Part shown: positions 17,469-26,655 of the stretch, piece after piece | Numbering within the stretch: the first letter of the stretch is position 1 | Layout: each line of letters starts with the position of its first letter | Assembly (NCBI GenBank): GCA_020724885.1 | Contig: DYGD01000006.1 | Coordinates: forward strand, 1 to 40,125 | DNA: 40,125 nucleotides | Direction of reading: 5' to 3' | From: Candidatus Paceibacter sp. | GTDB lineage: Bacteria > Patescibacteriota > Minisyncoccia > Phycocordibacterales > BOKC01 | Translations under genes and position numbers: made by a program | Notes under the pieces: generated by a model | Database searches by the model: none | What the model saw: the letters and a program-made list of their open reading frames with translations, nothing else | What the model was told of the DNA's origin: nothing

Positions 17469-18125
17469 CTAGGTGCCAGGTTTCTGCGCTTCGACTTGTT
17501 CTCCTCCTTCCTCATCTTTCTTTCCTTTCTTTTCAACTTCAATTGAAGATAGATCCGGCGCTACGCTTTCTTCTTCCACTTCTTCTTTGGCTTCTTCAAC
17601 CAAAGCTACCACTTCTTCCATGCCTTCTACAAGCTCAACTCCGGAGGGTAAATTTATATCTTTGGCTAAAATTTGGCTGTCAAAATCTTTCAAGATTGAA
17701 ATATCAACCGAGAGTTCGTGCGGTAAGTCCTTCGGCATAGCTTTAATTTTCAACTCATGCAAAACCTTTAACAAGATTCCGCCTAATTCTTTAACCGCCG
17801 GAGAAACGCCTTCAAACTTAATCGGGACATCAACTTCCAACTTGTGATCTTTTTCAAAAACATAAAAGTCAGCGTGAATTGGCAAATCAGTAATCGGATC
17901 AAACTGAACATCCTTGATCAAGGCCTGTTTTTCACCCGCTTCGGTCTTTAATGTTACGACGGATGACTCGCCGGCCTCTTTCAAGACCTTGCCGAAAGCT
18001 GTCGCATCAACCACAATTGCGGTAGCCGGTTCTTTCTTGCCGTAAAAAACAGCCGGAATCCGCCCTTCATTGCGAAGTTTTTTATTATCGTTCTTTTCCC
18101 GATTTTTTGTTTCTAAAGTAAGCAT
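17469..18125 (-). CDS. rplY: 50S ribosomal protein L25/general stress protein Ctc
   Basis: MLTLETKNREKNDNKKLRNEGRIPAVFYGKKEPATAIVVD...LIKDVQFDPITDLPIHADFYVF; ORF trimmed from 18314. Confidence 0.92.
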   Translation of the reverse strand: MLTLETKNREKNDNKKLRNEGRIPAVFYGKKEPATAIVVDATAFGKVLKEAGESSVVTLKTEAGEKQALIKDVQFDPITDLPIHADFYVFEKDHKLEVDVPIKFEGVSPAVKELGGILLKVLHELKIKAMPKDLPHELSVDISILKDFDSQILAKDINLPSGVELVEGMEEVVALVEEAKEEVEEESVAPDLSSIEVEKKGKKDEEGGEQVEAQKPGT

Positions 18126-18164
18126 AGTTGGTATTATCGCATAATTAAATCCGAAAATCAATAA

Positions 18165-18200
18165 AAAATCCCCGGCACTCGACGTACCGGGGAGTTGTAG
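18165..18200 (-). terminator. Terminator of the HTH-GHKL operon
   Basis: Minus strand CTCCCCGGTACGTCGAGTGCCGGGGATTTTTTATT. Confidence 0.7.
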
Positions 18201-18222
18201 AACTTCGAGTAGTTTACTCGGC

Positions 18223-19923
18223 CTACTTTTCTGCGGATTTCCTCCTGCCTGCAGGGGTCCGCACTTTGTCGCTGGTGAGAATCCACGAGACAAGCGAGTG
18301 GTTGAACTCATCAAGAACTTGTCGTTGGGCGTATCGGAGATTCTCAGGCATCATCTGAAGAGTCAGTGCTTGCATAGCCACACACTCCTGCAACTTCATG
18401 AGGGTGGTGTCTTTGACATCGCAAGCCCTCCAGAGCGGATGCCGGATATTGAAGGTCAGAATCCCTTCGGTTGCGTCCAGCTTCCACAGATCGGGGGAAC
18501 CTTCCATTGGTTCGTGAGCAAATTGCAAGCCGAAGCTTGAACCCCTCACAACCTTTCGTGTTCGTCCTTTCGGACCTGCCACAGTCATTGGGGAGTGCTT
18601 CTCCCTTTCCAGGGCCGGATCACTACGGACGCGCGGCTCTGCTTCAGGATCTGTGGAGTGAGCTCCGGGCTTGCCCTCAACGGAGAGTGATGGCCGGTCT
18701 TGTTCACCAACCACCTTCTTTTGGAAGTGCCCTTCACCGATCGTGCCCTTGCCGAACGACCTGATGACCTCTAGAAGAGATGCGTGAGCCGGGTCCCTAA
18801 GAAGGTGCTCCACAACCTTCATAGAACGCAGGCCAAGTTCCTGAAGCCTCTGTTCCTGACGAGATTGCTTCAGTTCATCGAGGTGATGTGACCCGACTGT
18901 GCTGAACCACTCTTCGATGGAACAACACAAACCGATGAAAGCGTCATCCTTTTCAAACGCTTGCCGATTCGGGTGGAGCTTTGCTCGCTCTGAGATGATC
19001 TCTCCTTCGAAGATCCCGGAGGAAAGTGCCGCGATCGCTTCTCCATCGATGAGATTCTCTGCGGCACGGGCGAAGAAGTGGAAGGGGAACCGGAAGTCAT
19101 TCCCGGAAACCCCCAGAAGCACTTTGCCGCCAGGACCTCTGCCTTTCTTCTTGCGTGCGACGAACAGGCGGAATGTAGTAACCCCCGAATCAGGGTTTTT
19201 GAACGTCTGGACGGGAAGAGCTTGGCCTGAGAAATCCTGTGCTGTGACATTGTCACGGGTTTCGGTTCTTCCGTCTTTGTGGGTAATCGCCACCGAGATG
19301 ACAGTTTTGTTGCTCCTCATGGTCATCGCGTAGCGATCTTGAATCCCACCGACTAGCGAGTCCATGTCAACCCTGCTCTGGAACGTGTCATCGGTGAACC
19401 CGATGAGGCACATCTCGGATCGCCACTCCACTCGGGTCTTACCGCTACCGACTGGCACTCTCTTGTTGAGAGTCAGATCCGGCCGATCGCGAAGAGGAAC
19501 CGTGAGGTTCTCCTTTTGCTCGGCGATCTTCTTACTGTCAAACGTCCATTCCCGAAACTCGTTGTTGTAGAGCGCGGCACAGGAAATGAACGTGAACGTA
19601 TCGCACTTGCCGAGAGGTGAGATGAGACCGATGCCGAATTGGCCCAGACTCCCTTCTCCCTTCCGGCCCGGTTCTGCCACTGAAGCAAGCGCTGCGTTGA
19701 ACTTTTCAAGGGAGACGCCGCTACCATTGTCTCGCACCGAAAGGTGCCGAGTTTTGTAGTTGATCTTTATCCAGATTCTTTTGGCCTGGACATCTTTGTC
19801 GAGAGCGTTCTGGACAAGCTCAAGGATGACCTCAAGCAGAGTCGGGTACATCCCCGCCAGATGAAGAAGAGCACGGCCCTGATTGAATCTGATGGCTGTG
19901 TTCCTTGTCGCCGTATGTGTCAT
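18223..19923 (-). CDS. GHKL (Hsp90/gyrase-B/MORC-like) ATPase domain protein
   Basis: LLEVILELVQNALDKDVQAKRIWI (N-box) and VRDNGSGVSLEKFNAAL...GSLGQFGIGLISPLGKC (G1/G2 boxes); start at 19923 with AGGAGGTAGTC upstream. Confidence 0.82.
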   Translation of the reverse strand: MTHTATRNTAIRFNQGRALLHLAGMYPTLLEVILELVQNALDKDVQAKRIWIKINYKTRHLSVRDNGSGVSLEKFNAALASVAEPGRKGEGSLGQFGIGLISPLGKCDTFTFISCAALYNNEFREWTFDSKKIAEQKENLTVPLRDRPDLTLNKRVPVGSGKTRVEWRSEMCLIGFTDDTFQSRVDMDSLVGGIQDRYAMTMRSNKTVISVAITHKDGRTETRDNVTAQDFSGQALPVQTFKNPDSGVTTFRLFVARKKKGRGPGGKVLLGVSGNDFRFPFHFFARAAENLIDGEAIAALSSGIFEGEIISERAKLHPNRQAFEKDDAFIGLCCSIEEWFSTVGSHHLDELKQSRQEQRLQELGLRSMKVVEHLLRDPAHASLLEVIRSFGKGTIGEGHFQKKVVGEQDRPSLSVEGKPGAHSTDPEAEPRVRSDPALEREKHSPMTVAGPKGRTRKVVRGSSFGLQFAHEPMEGSPDLWKLDATEGILTFNIRHPLWRACDVKDTTLMKLQECVAMQALTLQMMPENLRYAQRQVLDEFNHSLVSWILTSDKVRTPAGRRKSAEK

Positions 19924-19948
19924 GACTACCTCCTTTCTGCCCCTTTGA

Positions 19949-20725
19949 CTAGCGGGACATTTCCCTGCGCGCCCGCTCACTGCAGAGACGGCTGAGCAGA
20001 TTTGACAATTCGAACAACGCATTGGAACGACCGACCTGAGTTTGTCTCCTGAGGTTTTCCCTTTCGTCCGGACTGTACGTGTCCGAGAGAATCTGTTCAG
20101 CCAGAGATCTTGCCGCCAGAATGAGGTGGGCGAGTGCATAAATCTGTTGGCCATGCAGAGAACCGTCATGTCCGTCTCTGTGTTCTCCGCCAGTCGGCGC
20201 AAACTTCTCGCCCTCCGTGTGAACACGGACAGGGATGTAGTTAAGTTCTTGTAGAGTCATCCGCCAAGAATCTTGCTTCTCTTTCATCTTTGTCTCTTGA
20301 AGAGAGATGAAGGTCTTGATCAGATCTGCTTTCTGATCGGGGGGCTGGATTCTGCCTGTAGACCATCTCAGGATGGTGTTTCTGGTCACTCCGGTGTATT
20401 GGCCGACATGGTCAAGAGAAACAACGTCAAGCGCCAACAGAATCGCGAGGTCGCGCTGTGCTTGCGACAGGTTTTCGCGCTCCACAATGGTGTACCCAAT
20501 CTGCTCCAAGAAATATTGGAGTTTGAGAAGGTTGACACCAGAGGGCATCACGTGTTTCCCGAACCAGTCGTAGCCGGCAGAAAGGCCGATCTTAAGCAAT
20601 TTGCAAATCTTGTTACGCGGCTTGTAGACCGCTCTCGGTGTATCTCTGCCGACATGGTTGAGACCCGCGGCACTTGAGAAGTGCCTGAGACACGCATCGG
20701 TCGTGCCAGTAATTGGCTCTATCAT
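19949..20725 (-). CDS. Putative HTH DNA-binding protein, first gene of the GHKL operon
   Basis: AILLALDVVSLDHVGQYTGVTRNTILRWSTGRIQPPDQKADLI resembles a HTH; ATG at 20725 after AAAGGAAACGTC. Confidence 0.6.
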   Translation of the reverse strand: MIEPITGTTDACLRHFSSAAGLNHVGRDTPRAVYKPRNKICKLLKIGLSAGYDWFGKHVMPSGVNLLKLQYFLEQIGYTIVERENLSQAQRDLAILLALDVVSLDHVGQYTGVTRNTILRWSTGRIQPPDQKADLIKTFISLQETKMKEKQDSWRMTLQELNYIPVRVHTEGEKFAPTGGEHRDGHDGSLHGQQIYALAHLILAARSLAEQILSDTYSPDERENLRRQTQVGRSNALFELSNLLSRLCSERARREMSR

Positions 20726-20769
20726 GACGTTTCCTTTCTTTTTTTGACTCGTGGTTCTGAGTACGATGA

Positions 20770-20790
20770 GGCGCACAAACGTTGTGCGCC
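20770..20790. promoter_or_regulatory. Perfect 9-bp inverted repeat upstream of the HTH-GHKL operon (candidate operator)
   Basis: GGCGCACAA-acg-TTGTGCGCC. Confidence 0.45.
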
Positions 20791-20816
20791 CAACTTGAAC
20801 ATACCGCCGTGCGTGT

Positions 20817-21779
20817 TTAAACCGCGTTGGGAGGAGTTTGCCCTTCAAAAAAAGCAATAATATTTTCCGCCGCCATAGTTGACATTGCCGAACGGGTTTC
20901 CAAAGTCGCTGAGGCGATGTGTGGAGTTAAAATGACATTTTGTAATTTTTCGAGTCCCGGATAAACTTTCGGTTCGTTTTCAAAAACGTCTAGCGCCGCG
21001 CCGGCAATTATCCCATCGCGCAACGCCTCAAACAGCGCTTTCTCATCCACCACCGGCCCGCGAGAGGTGTTGATCAAATAAGCTGTTGGTCTCATTTTCG
21101 CAAGCCGAGAAGTGTTTATCATGTGACGAGTCGAGTCTAAAAGTGGCACATGAATTGAGACAAAATCCGAAGCCGACAACAAACCTTCCACTGACGGATA
21201 AAAAGTTGCTTGAAATTCTTTCTCAATAGCTTCATTGGGTTTGATGTCGTAATAAGCGATTTCCATTCCAAAGCCGTTTTTGCCCTGAAAAGCCACTCGC
21301 GCGCCGATTCTACCAGCCCCTAAAATCCCCAAGGTCTTCCCTTTTATATCCGTGCCGAGCAAAAGTTCCGGTGCCCAGCCCTCATACTTGCCGTCTCGGA
21401 CAAATTTGTCGGCCTCTGCCACGCGGTGAGCAATCGCCATTATCAAAGCAAAAGTGTGTTCGGCAACGGTGTCAGTCAGAACATCGGGCGTGTTGGTCAC
21501 TACAATCCCTCGCCTCTTGGCTTCTTCAATGTCAATGTTGTTGAAACCGACGGCGTAATTGGCAAAAATTTTGGCATTTGGCGATGCCTCAAAAATTTCC
21601 GCATCAATTTTATCTGTCAAAAGGCAAAGCACCGCATCATAGGGTTTTTGTTTCAAAGCAGAGACCAGCTCTTCCTTGGATAACACCCTGTCATGCGGGC
21701 TGACATCAATTTCATAGCCATTTTCTTTGAGTAGATTTATGCCGGTCTCGGGAACTTTGCGAGTAATAAAGATTTTCAT
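20817..21779 (-). CDS. D-isomer-specific 2-hydroxyacid dehydrogenase (glyoxylate reductase-like)
   Basis: GKTLGILGAGRIGARVA, NTSRGPVVDEKAL, ENEPKVYPGLEKLQNVILTPHIASAT. Confidence 0.93.
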   Translation of the reverse strand: MKIFITRKVPETGINLLKENGYEIDVSPHDRVLSKEELVSALKQKPYDAVLCLLTDKIDAEIFEASPNAKIFANYAVGFNNIDIEEAKRRGIVVTNTPDVLTDTVAEHTFALIMAIAHRVAEADKFVRDGKYEGWAPELLLGTDIKGKTLGILGAGRIGARVAFQGKNGFGMEIAYYDIKPNEAIEKEFQATFYPSVEGLLSASDFVSIHVPLLDSTRHMINTSRLAKMRPTAYLINTSRGPVVDEKALFEALRDGIIAGAALDVFENEPKVYPGLEKLQNVILTPHIASATLETRSAMSTMAAENIIAFFEGQTPPNAV

Positions 21780-21923
21780 AAAAAAGATAAAAAATTTTCA
21801 AATGTATTGATTGGAAATTGGAGTTTGGAATTTGATTGATAATTGAAAATTGATAATTGATAATTCAAGCTGTAGAAAAGCGCTATTACCATTTTAACAT
21901 CATATTTGCTACAATAACAACCA

Positions 21924-22919
21924 ATGAAACAACTTGATTTCCTCGCTATTGGCGACATCGTCACCGACGCTTTTATAGAGCTTGAAGAGGCCTGGATAGA
22001 AACCGACAATCCGGAAAAAAATAAAGAGCTTTGCATGCGTTTCGGCGAAAAATTGCCGTTTCGCGACGTCGTGGTAGTGCCGGCGGTCGGCAACAGCCCG
22101 AACGCCGCCGTTGCCGCTCATCGCCTAGGCCTCAACTCTGGCCTAGTTACCAATACGGGCGACGACTCATACGGAGAGGAACAGATAGCGCAACTTAAAA
22201 AAGAGGGAGTAAAAACCGATTATGTCCAAATCCACAAAGGGATGAAATCCAACTATCACTTCGTCTTGCGCTACAAAGAAGAGCGAACGATTCTCGTCAA
22301 ACACCAAGAATATGACTACAAACTGCCAAAGATAGAGCCGCCGCCAAAATGGATTTATTTAAGCTCCTTGGCTTCCAATTCTCTGCCACACCATCACGAG
22401 ATTGCCGACTGGCTTCGCAAAAATCCGGAAATAAAACTGGCTTTCCAGCCGGGGACTTTCCAAATCAAACTCGGCGCCGAGAAACTGAAGGACTTATATC
22501 AATTGAGCGAATTGTTTTTCTGCAACAAAGAAGAAACGCAAGCGATCACCGGGCGGAAAGGGGCCAAACTGTCAGAGCTTCTCAAAGCAATGAAGGAATT
22601 GGGGCCAAAAATTGTCGTGCTCACCGACGGACCAGCCGGCGCCTACACTTACGACGGAAAAGAAATCTGGCATATGCCGATGTATCCCGACCCAAAGCCA
22701 CCGGTAGACAGAACCGGCGCCGGCGACTCTTTTTCTTCAACTTTCACTTGCGCTCTGGCTTTAGGCAAATCAATTCCCGAAGCGCTTGCTTGGGGACCGA
22801 TAAATTCAATGTCAGTCGTGCAATACATCGGCGCCCAGGAAGGTCTTTTAATTAGGGAAAAGTTGGAAGAATATCTTAAAAACGCTCCGGAAAATTATAG
22901 ACCGGAAAGATTGGAATGA
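21924..22919 (+). CDS. PfkB-family carbohydrate kinase
   Basis: VPAVGNSPNAAVAAHRLGLNSGLVTNTGDDSYGEEQI and DRTGAGDSFSSTFTCALALG. Confidence 0.92.
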   Translation: MKQLDFLAIGDIVTDAFIELEEAWIETDNPEKNKELCMRFGEKLPFRDVVVVPAVGNSPNAAVAAHRLGLNSGLVTNTGDDSYGEEQIAQLKKEGVKTDYVQIHKGMKSNYHFVLRYKEERTILVKHQEYDYKLPKIEPPPKWIYLSSLASNSLPHHHEIADWLRKNPEIKLAFQPGTFQIKLGAEKLKDLYQLSELFFCNKEETQAITGRKGAKLSELLKAMKELGPKIVVLTDGPAGAYTYDGKEIWHMPMYPDPKPPVDRTGAGDSFSSTFTCALALGKSIPEALAWGPINSMSVVQYIGAQEGLLIREKLEEYLKNAPENYRPERLE

Positions 22920-22944
22920 AAAAGGGCGCCGGTAGCGCCCTCAC
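22920..22944 (-). terminator. Rho-independent terminator
   Basis: Minus strand GGGCGCTACCGGCGCCCTTTTTC. Confidence 0.7.
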
Positions 22945-23003
22945 GAACGATGCGAAGTAGTGATGTTTTAAGTCGCCTTGAGACCGGCGGTTCAACACTA
23001 ATG

Positions 23004-23246
23004 CTAGTCGGCCGGCTCACCCTCTCTTTCTCCTTCAGCCAGCACACGAGCGCCGGCGCGAAGTTGCATCCAGCACTCGACCGCACGCTCGAACGCATGG
23101 ACTTCGTCCCGGGTTGTGCATCGTTCGAGCCATCGGTCCACAAAGCGGTCGTAGTCGTCGCGCGGAATGCGCTCGTGCCGGCACAATTCAACGAACTCAT
23201 CGTGCGCCTCTTCAAGCCACTCCGGAACAGGGTTTCTGGCGGACAT
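23004..23246 (-). CDS. Small acidic orphan protein
   Basis: ATG at 23246 preceded by GAAGGAGGGCAT; GC-rich; terminator at about 22922-22943; no recognised family. Confidence 0.65.
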   Translation of the reverse strand: MSARNPVPEWLEEAHDEFVELCRHERIPRDDYDRFVDRWLERCTTRDEVHAFERAVECWMQLRAGARVLAEGEREGEPAD

Positions 23247-23413
23247 ATGCCCTCCTTCGCTTTTGTGCGTGATTTTGTACACCTAAATTCAGTATATCCG
23301 GAAATCCTGGAATTACAAATGAGAACCCCTCTGCTCTCGACACTCGCTATCACATGAAAAAACCCGCAACGGAGCGCGCAATAAGTTGACTGGTCTTGCC
23401 ACCTAACCTTTTG

Positions 23414-24403
23414 TCAATTTTTTCGACCCAACACTTTTAGCACCGCTTCTTTAACATGTCGGACTTCCATTCCGTAATGATCCAAAAGTTGGTCGGGTAA
23501 ACCGCTTTGGCCAAACTGGTCATCCACTCCGATAAACTCTATCGGCACCGGATAATTTTTTGCCAAACACTCTGAAACAGCGCTTCCCATTCCGCCCCTG
23601 ATCTGGTGTTCTTCAACTGTCACAACCGCCCCGCATTCTTTAGCGAAAGAAATTACGGCTTCTTCGTCCAATGGCTTAATTGTTGAAAGATTAAGAACTT
23701 TAACTGAAATTTCGTTCTCTAATTCTTTGGCAACGACCAGAGCCTTATGAACCAACGCTCCCGTCGCCACAATTCCAACTTGAGGATTTTTACCATCCCA
23801 GAAGATTTGTCCTTTACCTATTTCAAACGGTGTATCAGAAGTCGTAATAATCGGGGTTTTTTCACGAGCCAAACGAATGTAGGTCGGGGAATCAGTTTTC
23901 GCGACCGCAATCGTCGCTTTTTCCGCTTCAATTGAATCGCAAGGCGAAAGCACAACCATTCTCGGCATTACCCGCATAATAGCAATGTCTTCAACTGCCT
24001 GATGCGTTCCGCCATCGGGACCAACGGAAATCCCCGCGTGCGAGCCGGCGATTTTTACCGGTCGGTCGTTATAGCAAATTGTTGTCCGGATTTGCTCCCA
24101 GTTCCGCCCAGGAGAAAACATCGCGTAAGAAGTAATGAAAGGAATTTTTCCCATCGCTGCCATGCCGGAGGCAACCGTAGCCAAGTTCTGCTCGGCAACG
24201 CCAATCTGAACATAGCGTTCCGGAAACTTGTCCCGGAAAAGATGCATCTGGGTTGACTCGGTTAAGTCCGCGCAAAGTCCGACAACTCTTTCGTCATTCT
24301 CCCCTGCTTTGAGCAGTCCTTTTCCAAAACCCTTCCGAATCGGCTCCTGTTCAACTTCTTTACTGAAAATATTAGGATTTAATTTTGACTTTGAATGCAA
24401 CAT
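23414..24403 (-). CDS. Transketolase, C-terminal (pyrimidine-binding) subunit
   Basis: RYVQIGVAEQNLATVASGMAAMGKIPFITSYAMF, HAGISVGPDGGTHQAVEDIAIMR. Confidence 0.94.
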   Translation of the reverse strand: MLHSKSKLNPNIFSKEVEQEPIRKGFGKGLLKAGENDERVVGLCADLTESTQMHLFRDKFPERYVQIGVAEQNLATVASGMAAMGKIPFITSYAMFSPGRNWEQIRTTICYNDRPVKIAGSHAGISVGPDGGTHQAVEDIAIMRVMPRMVVLSPCDSIEAEKATIAVAKTDSPTYIRLAREKTPIITTSDTPFEIGKGQIFWDGKNPQVGIVATGALVHKALVVAKELENEISVKVLNLSTIKPLDEEAVISFAKECGAVVTVEEHQIRGGMGSAVSECLAKNYPVPIEFIGVDDQFGQSGLPDQLLDHYGMEVRHVKEAVLKVLGRKN

Positions 24404-24468
24404 AATTTATTTCAAAACCCTTTCATTTTTCTAATTTTATCTAAATTCTATTCTCTATAATCTAATTT

Positions 24469-25341
24469 CTATTCATGCTCGCTTTTTACTTTACCACCAA
24501 AGGTTCGCAGTTCTTTTAAAGCCATCTCGGCTTCTTCTTTGCCCGGCGGTTTGCCGTGCCATTCAAATTTTCTTTCAAATTCTCTGACTCCTTTTCCAGG
24601 AATCGTTCTAGCTAAAATAACCGACGGCTTGTTGAAAACAACTTTCGCTTCATTTATAGCATTATTAATCTCCTCAAAATTATGCCCATCTATTTCAATT
24701 ACGTGCCAATTCCATGATTCCCATTTAGCCACTAAAGATTCCAAAGGCATTATATCTTCCGTAAAACCATCAATTTGAATATTGTTTCTGTCTACTATGG
24801 CAATTAAGTTATAAAGTCTTTCTTTCGCCGCAAGCATTGCCCCCTCCCAAGAATTTCCAGCGTCTAATTCGCCGTCAGACATTAAGCAATAAAAAAAACG
24901 GCCGGAAGAATTTGCGTGATCCATTCTATCGGCAATCGCCATACCGACTGCCTGCGAAAGTCCGGACCCTAAAGGGCCAGAGCTTGTTTCAAGCATAGGC
25001 AAATATTCGCGATGCGGATGACCTTGAAGCCGGCTTCCAAATTTTCTTAAAGTTTTTAACTCTTCCACGGAAAAATATCCGGCATGAGCCATTGTCGCGT
25101 AAAGAACCGGACAAATATGCCCGTTTGAAAGAACAACTCTATCCCTGTCTTCCCATTCGGGATTTTTAGGATCATGTTTCAAAGCGTGAAAATAGAGAGT
25201 CGTAAAAACATCGGCCATGCCCAAAGGGCCAGCGGTGTGTCCGGAACCAGCTTCCAAAAGCATCTCAATTATTGATTGCCTGATATTATTGGCAATCCCC
25301 GCTAGTTCGTCTTTTTTCTGGTCGGTTAGTTTGTGGGACAT
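24469..25341 (-). CDS. Transketolase, N-terminal (TPP-binding) subunit
   Basis: EAGSGHTAGPLGMADVFTTLYF, LSNGHICPVLYA, MSDGELDAGNSWEGAMLAAKERLYNLIAIVDRNNIQIDG. Confidence 0.94.
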   Translation of the reverse strand: MSHKLTDQKKDELAGIANNIRQSIIEMLLEAGSGHTAGPLGMADVFTTLYFHALKHDPKNPEWEDRDRVVLSNGHICPVLYATMAHAGYFSVEELKTLRKFGSRLQGHPHREYLPMLETSSGPLGSGLSQAVGMAIADRMDHANSSGRFFYCLMSDGELDAGNSWEGAMLAAKERLYNLIAIVDRNNIQIDGFTEDIMPLESLVAKWESWNWHVIEIDGHNFEEINNAINEAKVVFNKPSVILARTIPGKGVREFERKFEWHGKPPGKEEAEMALKELRTFGGKVKSEHE

Positions 25342-25367
25342 GTAACTAGATGTTAGATAGTTAGGTT

Positions 25368-25751
25368 TTAGTTATCAGAGGGGCTCCAGATACCTCCTTC
25401 TACATCTCCAAAATTAGGATCGTTCAACAAAAGAATAAATTCTTCTAACTGTTCCCTACGAAGATTCGCTTCTATTCTTTTAGGCTCTTCTGACTTAACG
25501 TTTATCACGAGAAAGCCTTTATTTATTCCAAAACACAAAAATTCAACACTAAAATCACGGCTTCTCAAGTTTTCGTCGGGAAAGGTTTTATAGATAAACT
25601 CTTGTATTGCTAGGCTAATCTTTCCTTTATCAATCGGATTTTCTGTTTTTAAAACAGGTGGGAAATCTTCTGGAGTATTGCCTTTCTCAAAACTTATATC
25701 TCTTTTTTTAGATTCATCACTTTCTCCTAAATTTTCAAATCTATTTTTCAT
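25368..25751 (-). CDS. Hypothetical protein
   Basis: ORF trimmed to MKNRFENLGESDESKK; same-strand position between rpe and tkt. Confidence 0.55.
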   Translation of the reverse strand: MKNRFENLGESDESKKRDISFEKGNTPEDFPPVLKTENPIDKGKISLAIQEFIYKTFPDENLRSRDFSVEFLCFGINKGFLVINVKSEEPKRIEANLRREQLEEFILLLNDPNFGDVEGGIWSPSDN

Positions 25752-25794
25752 ATGAAATATTTTTTTAACTTTATAACTACTAAATTCTAACATA

Positions 25795-26496
25795 CTAGGT
25801 TCCAACTTTCCTTAATTCTTCTATAGTATTTTTTATATTATCACTTTCAAAGATTGCCGAGCCGGAGACCAGACGAGTGGCGCCGGCTTCTACCAATAGC
25901 GGAGCGGATTCCAAGTTAACTCCGCCGTCAACACTCACAACTGCTTCGGGAAATTTTTCTTTAAGTTCTCTGATTTTTAAAATTACCCTTTCATCAAACG
26001 GCTCTCCTTGAAAACCAATTTGAGCTATACCCATAAACTGCACAAAATCCAATTCAGAAACAAAAGGATAAATCTGGTCGTTCTCCGTATCAATATCAAG
26101 CGCCAAGCCAAGCCCAATGTAAAGCGCTGAATCCTTTGAAACCAACCGGCTTCTAAAATCTTTTATCAACGAACCAATATTGTCTGTTGATTCAATATGA
26201 AAAATTATTCTTTTGGCGCCGGCAATAACCCAGTCAAACCAGACATCTTCCGGCCTTTTAATCATCAAGTCAACCTCAAAATCAATCTGATCCCAAAAAG
26301 GAAATTCTTTTTCTTCCTTTTTAATTGCGACAAAATCCGTGTCTTCAGAATTTAAATACGGCCAAGACGGTTTAGGTGTCAATTTCCCATCCATCACATC
26401 AATCTGCACCAAAGGAGCGAGTCCTACGACTTGAGACATTTTGTCCTTTAAATCGTGAAAATCTTTGGGAATGATTGCTGGAATTATTTCAACCAT
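25795..26496 (-). CDS. Ribulose-phosphate 3-epimerase family protein
   Basis: MVEIIPAIIPKDFHDLKDKM, QIDVMDGKLTP, VSVDGGVNLESAPLLVEAGATRLVSGSAIF. Confidence 0.88.
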   Translation of the reverse strand: MVEIIPAIIPKDFHDLKDKMSQVVGLAPLVQIDVMDGKLTPKPSWPYLNSEDTDFVAIKKEEKEFPFWDQIDFEVDLMIKRPEDVWFDWVIAGAKRIIFHIESTDNIGSLIKDFRSRLVSKDSALYIGLGLALDIDTENDQIYPFVSELDFVQFMGIAQIGFQGEPFDERVILKIRELKEKFPEAVVSVDGGVNLESAPLLVEAGATRLVSGSAIFESDNIKNTIEELRKVGT

Positions 26497-26528
26497 AATT
26501 TTTGATTGTGGCATAATGTGAATAAATA

Positions 26529-26655
26529 CTTGACATTCTTTTTGGTTTTGATAGTATGGACTCACAAATGGCTTCGGCCCGACTCCACCGTAAGGTGGAG
26601 GAAATAAACAAGAAACTCAAGGCAACAATGCCTTGAGTTTCTTGTTTAACTGCTG
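26529..26655 (+). ncRNA. Candidate small RNA (or micro-ORF) with own promoter and strong terminator hairpin
   Basis: TTGACA-16 nt-TAGTAT (26531-26558 region); hairpins CTCCACCgtaaGGTGGAG and AAACAAGAAACTCAAGGCA-acaa-TGCCTTGAGTTTCTTGTTT. Confidence 0.45.
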
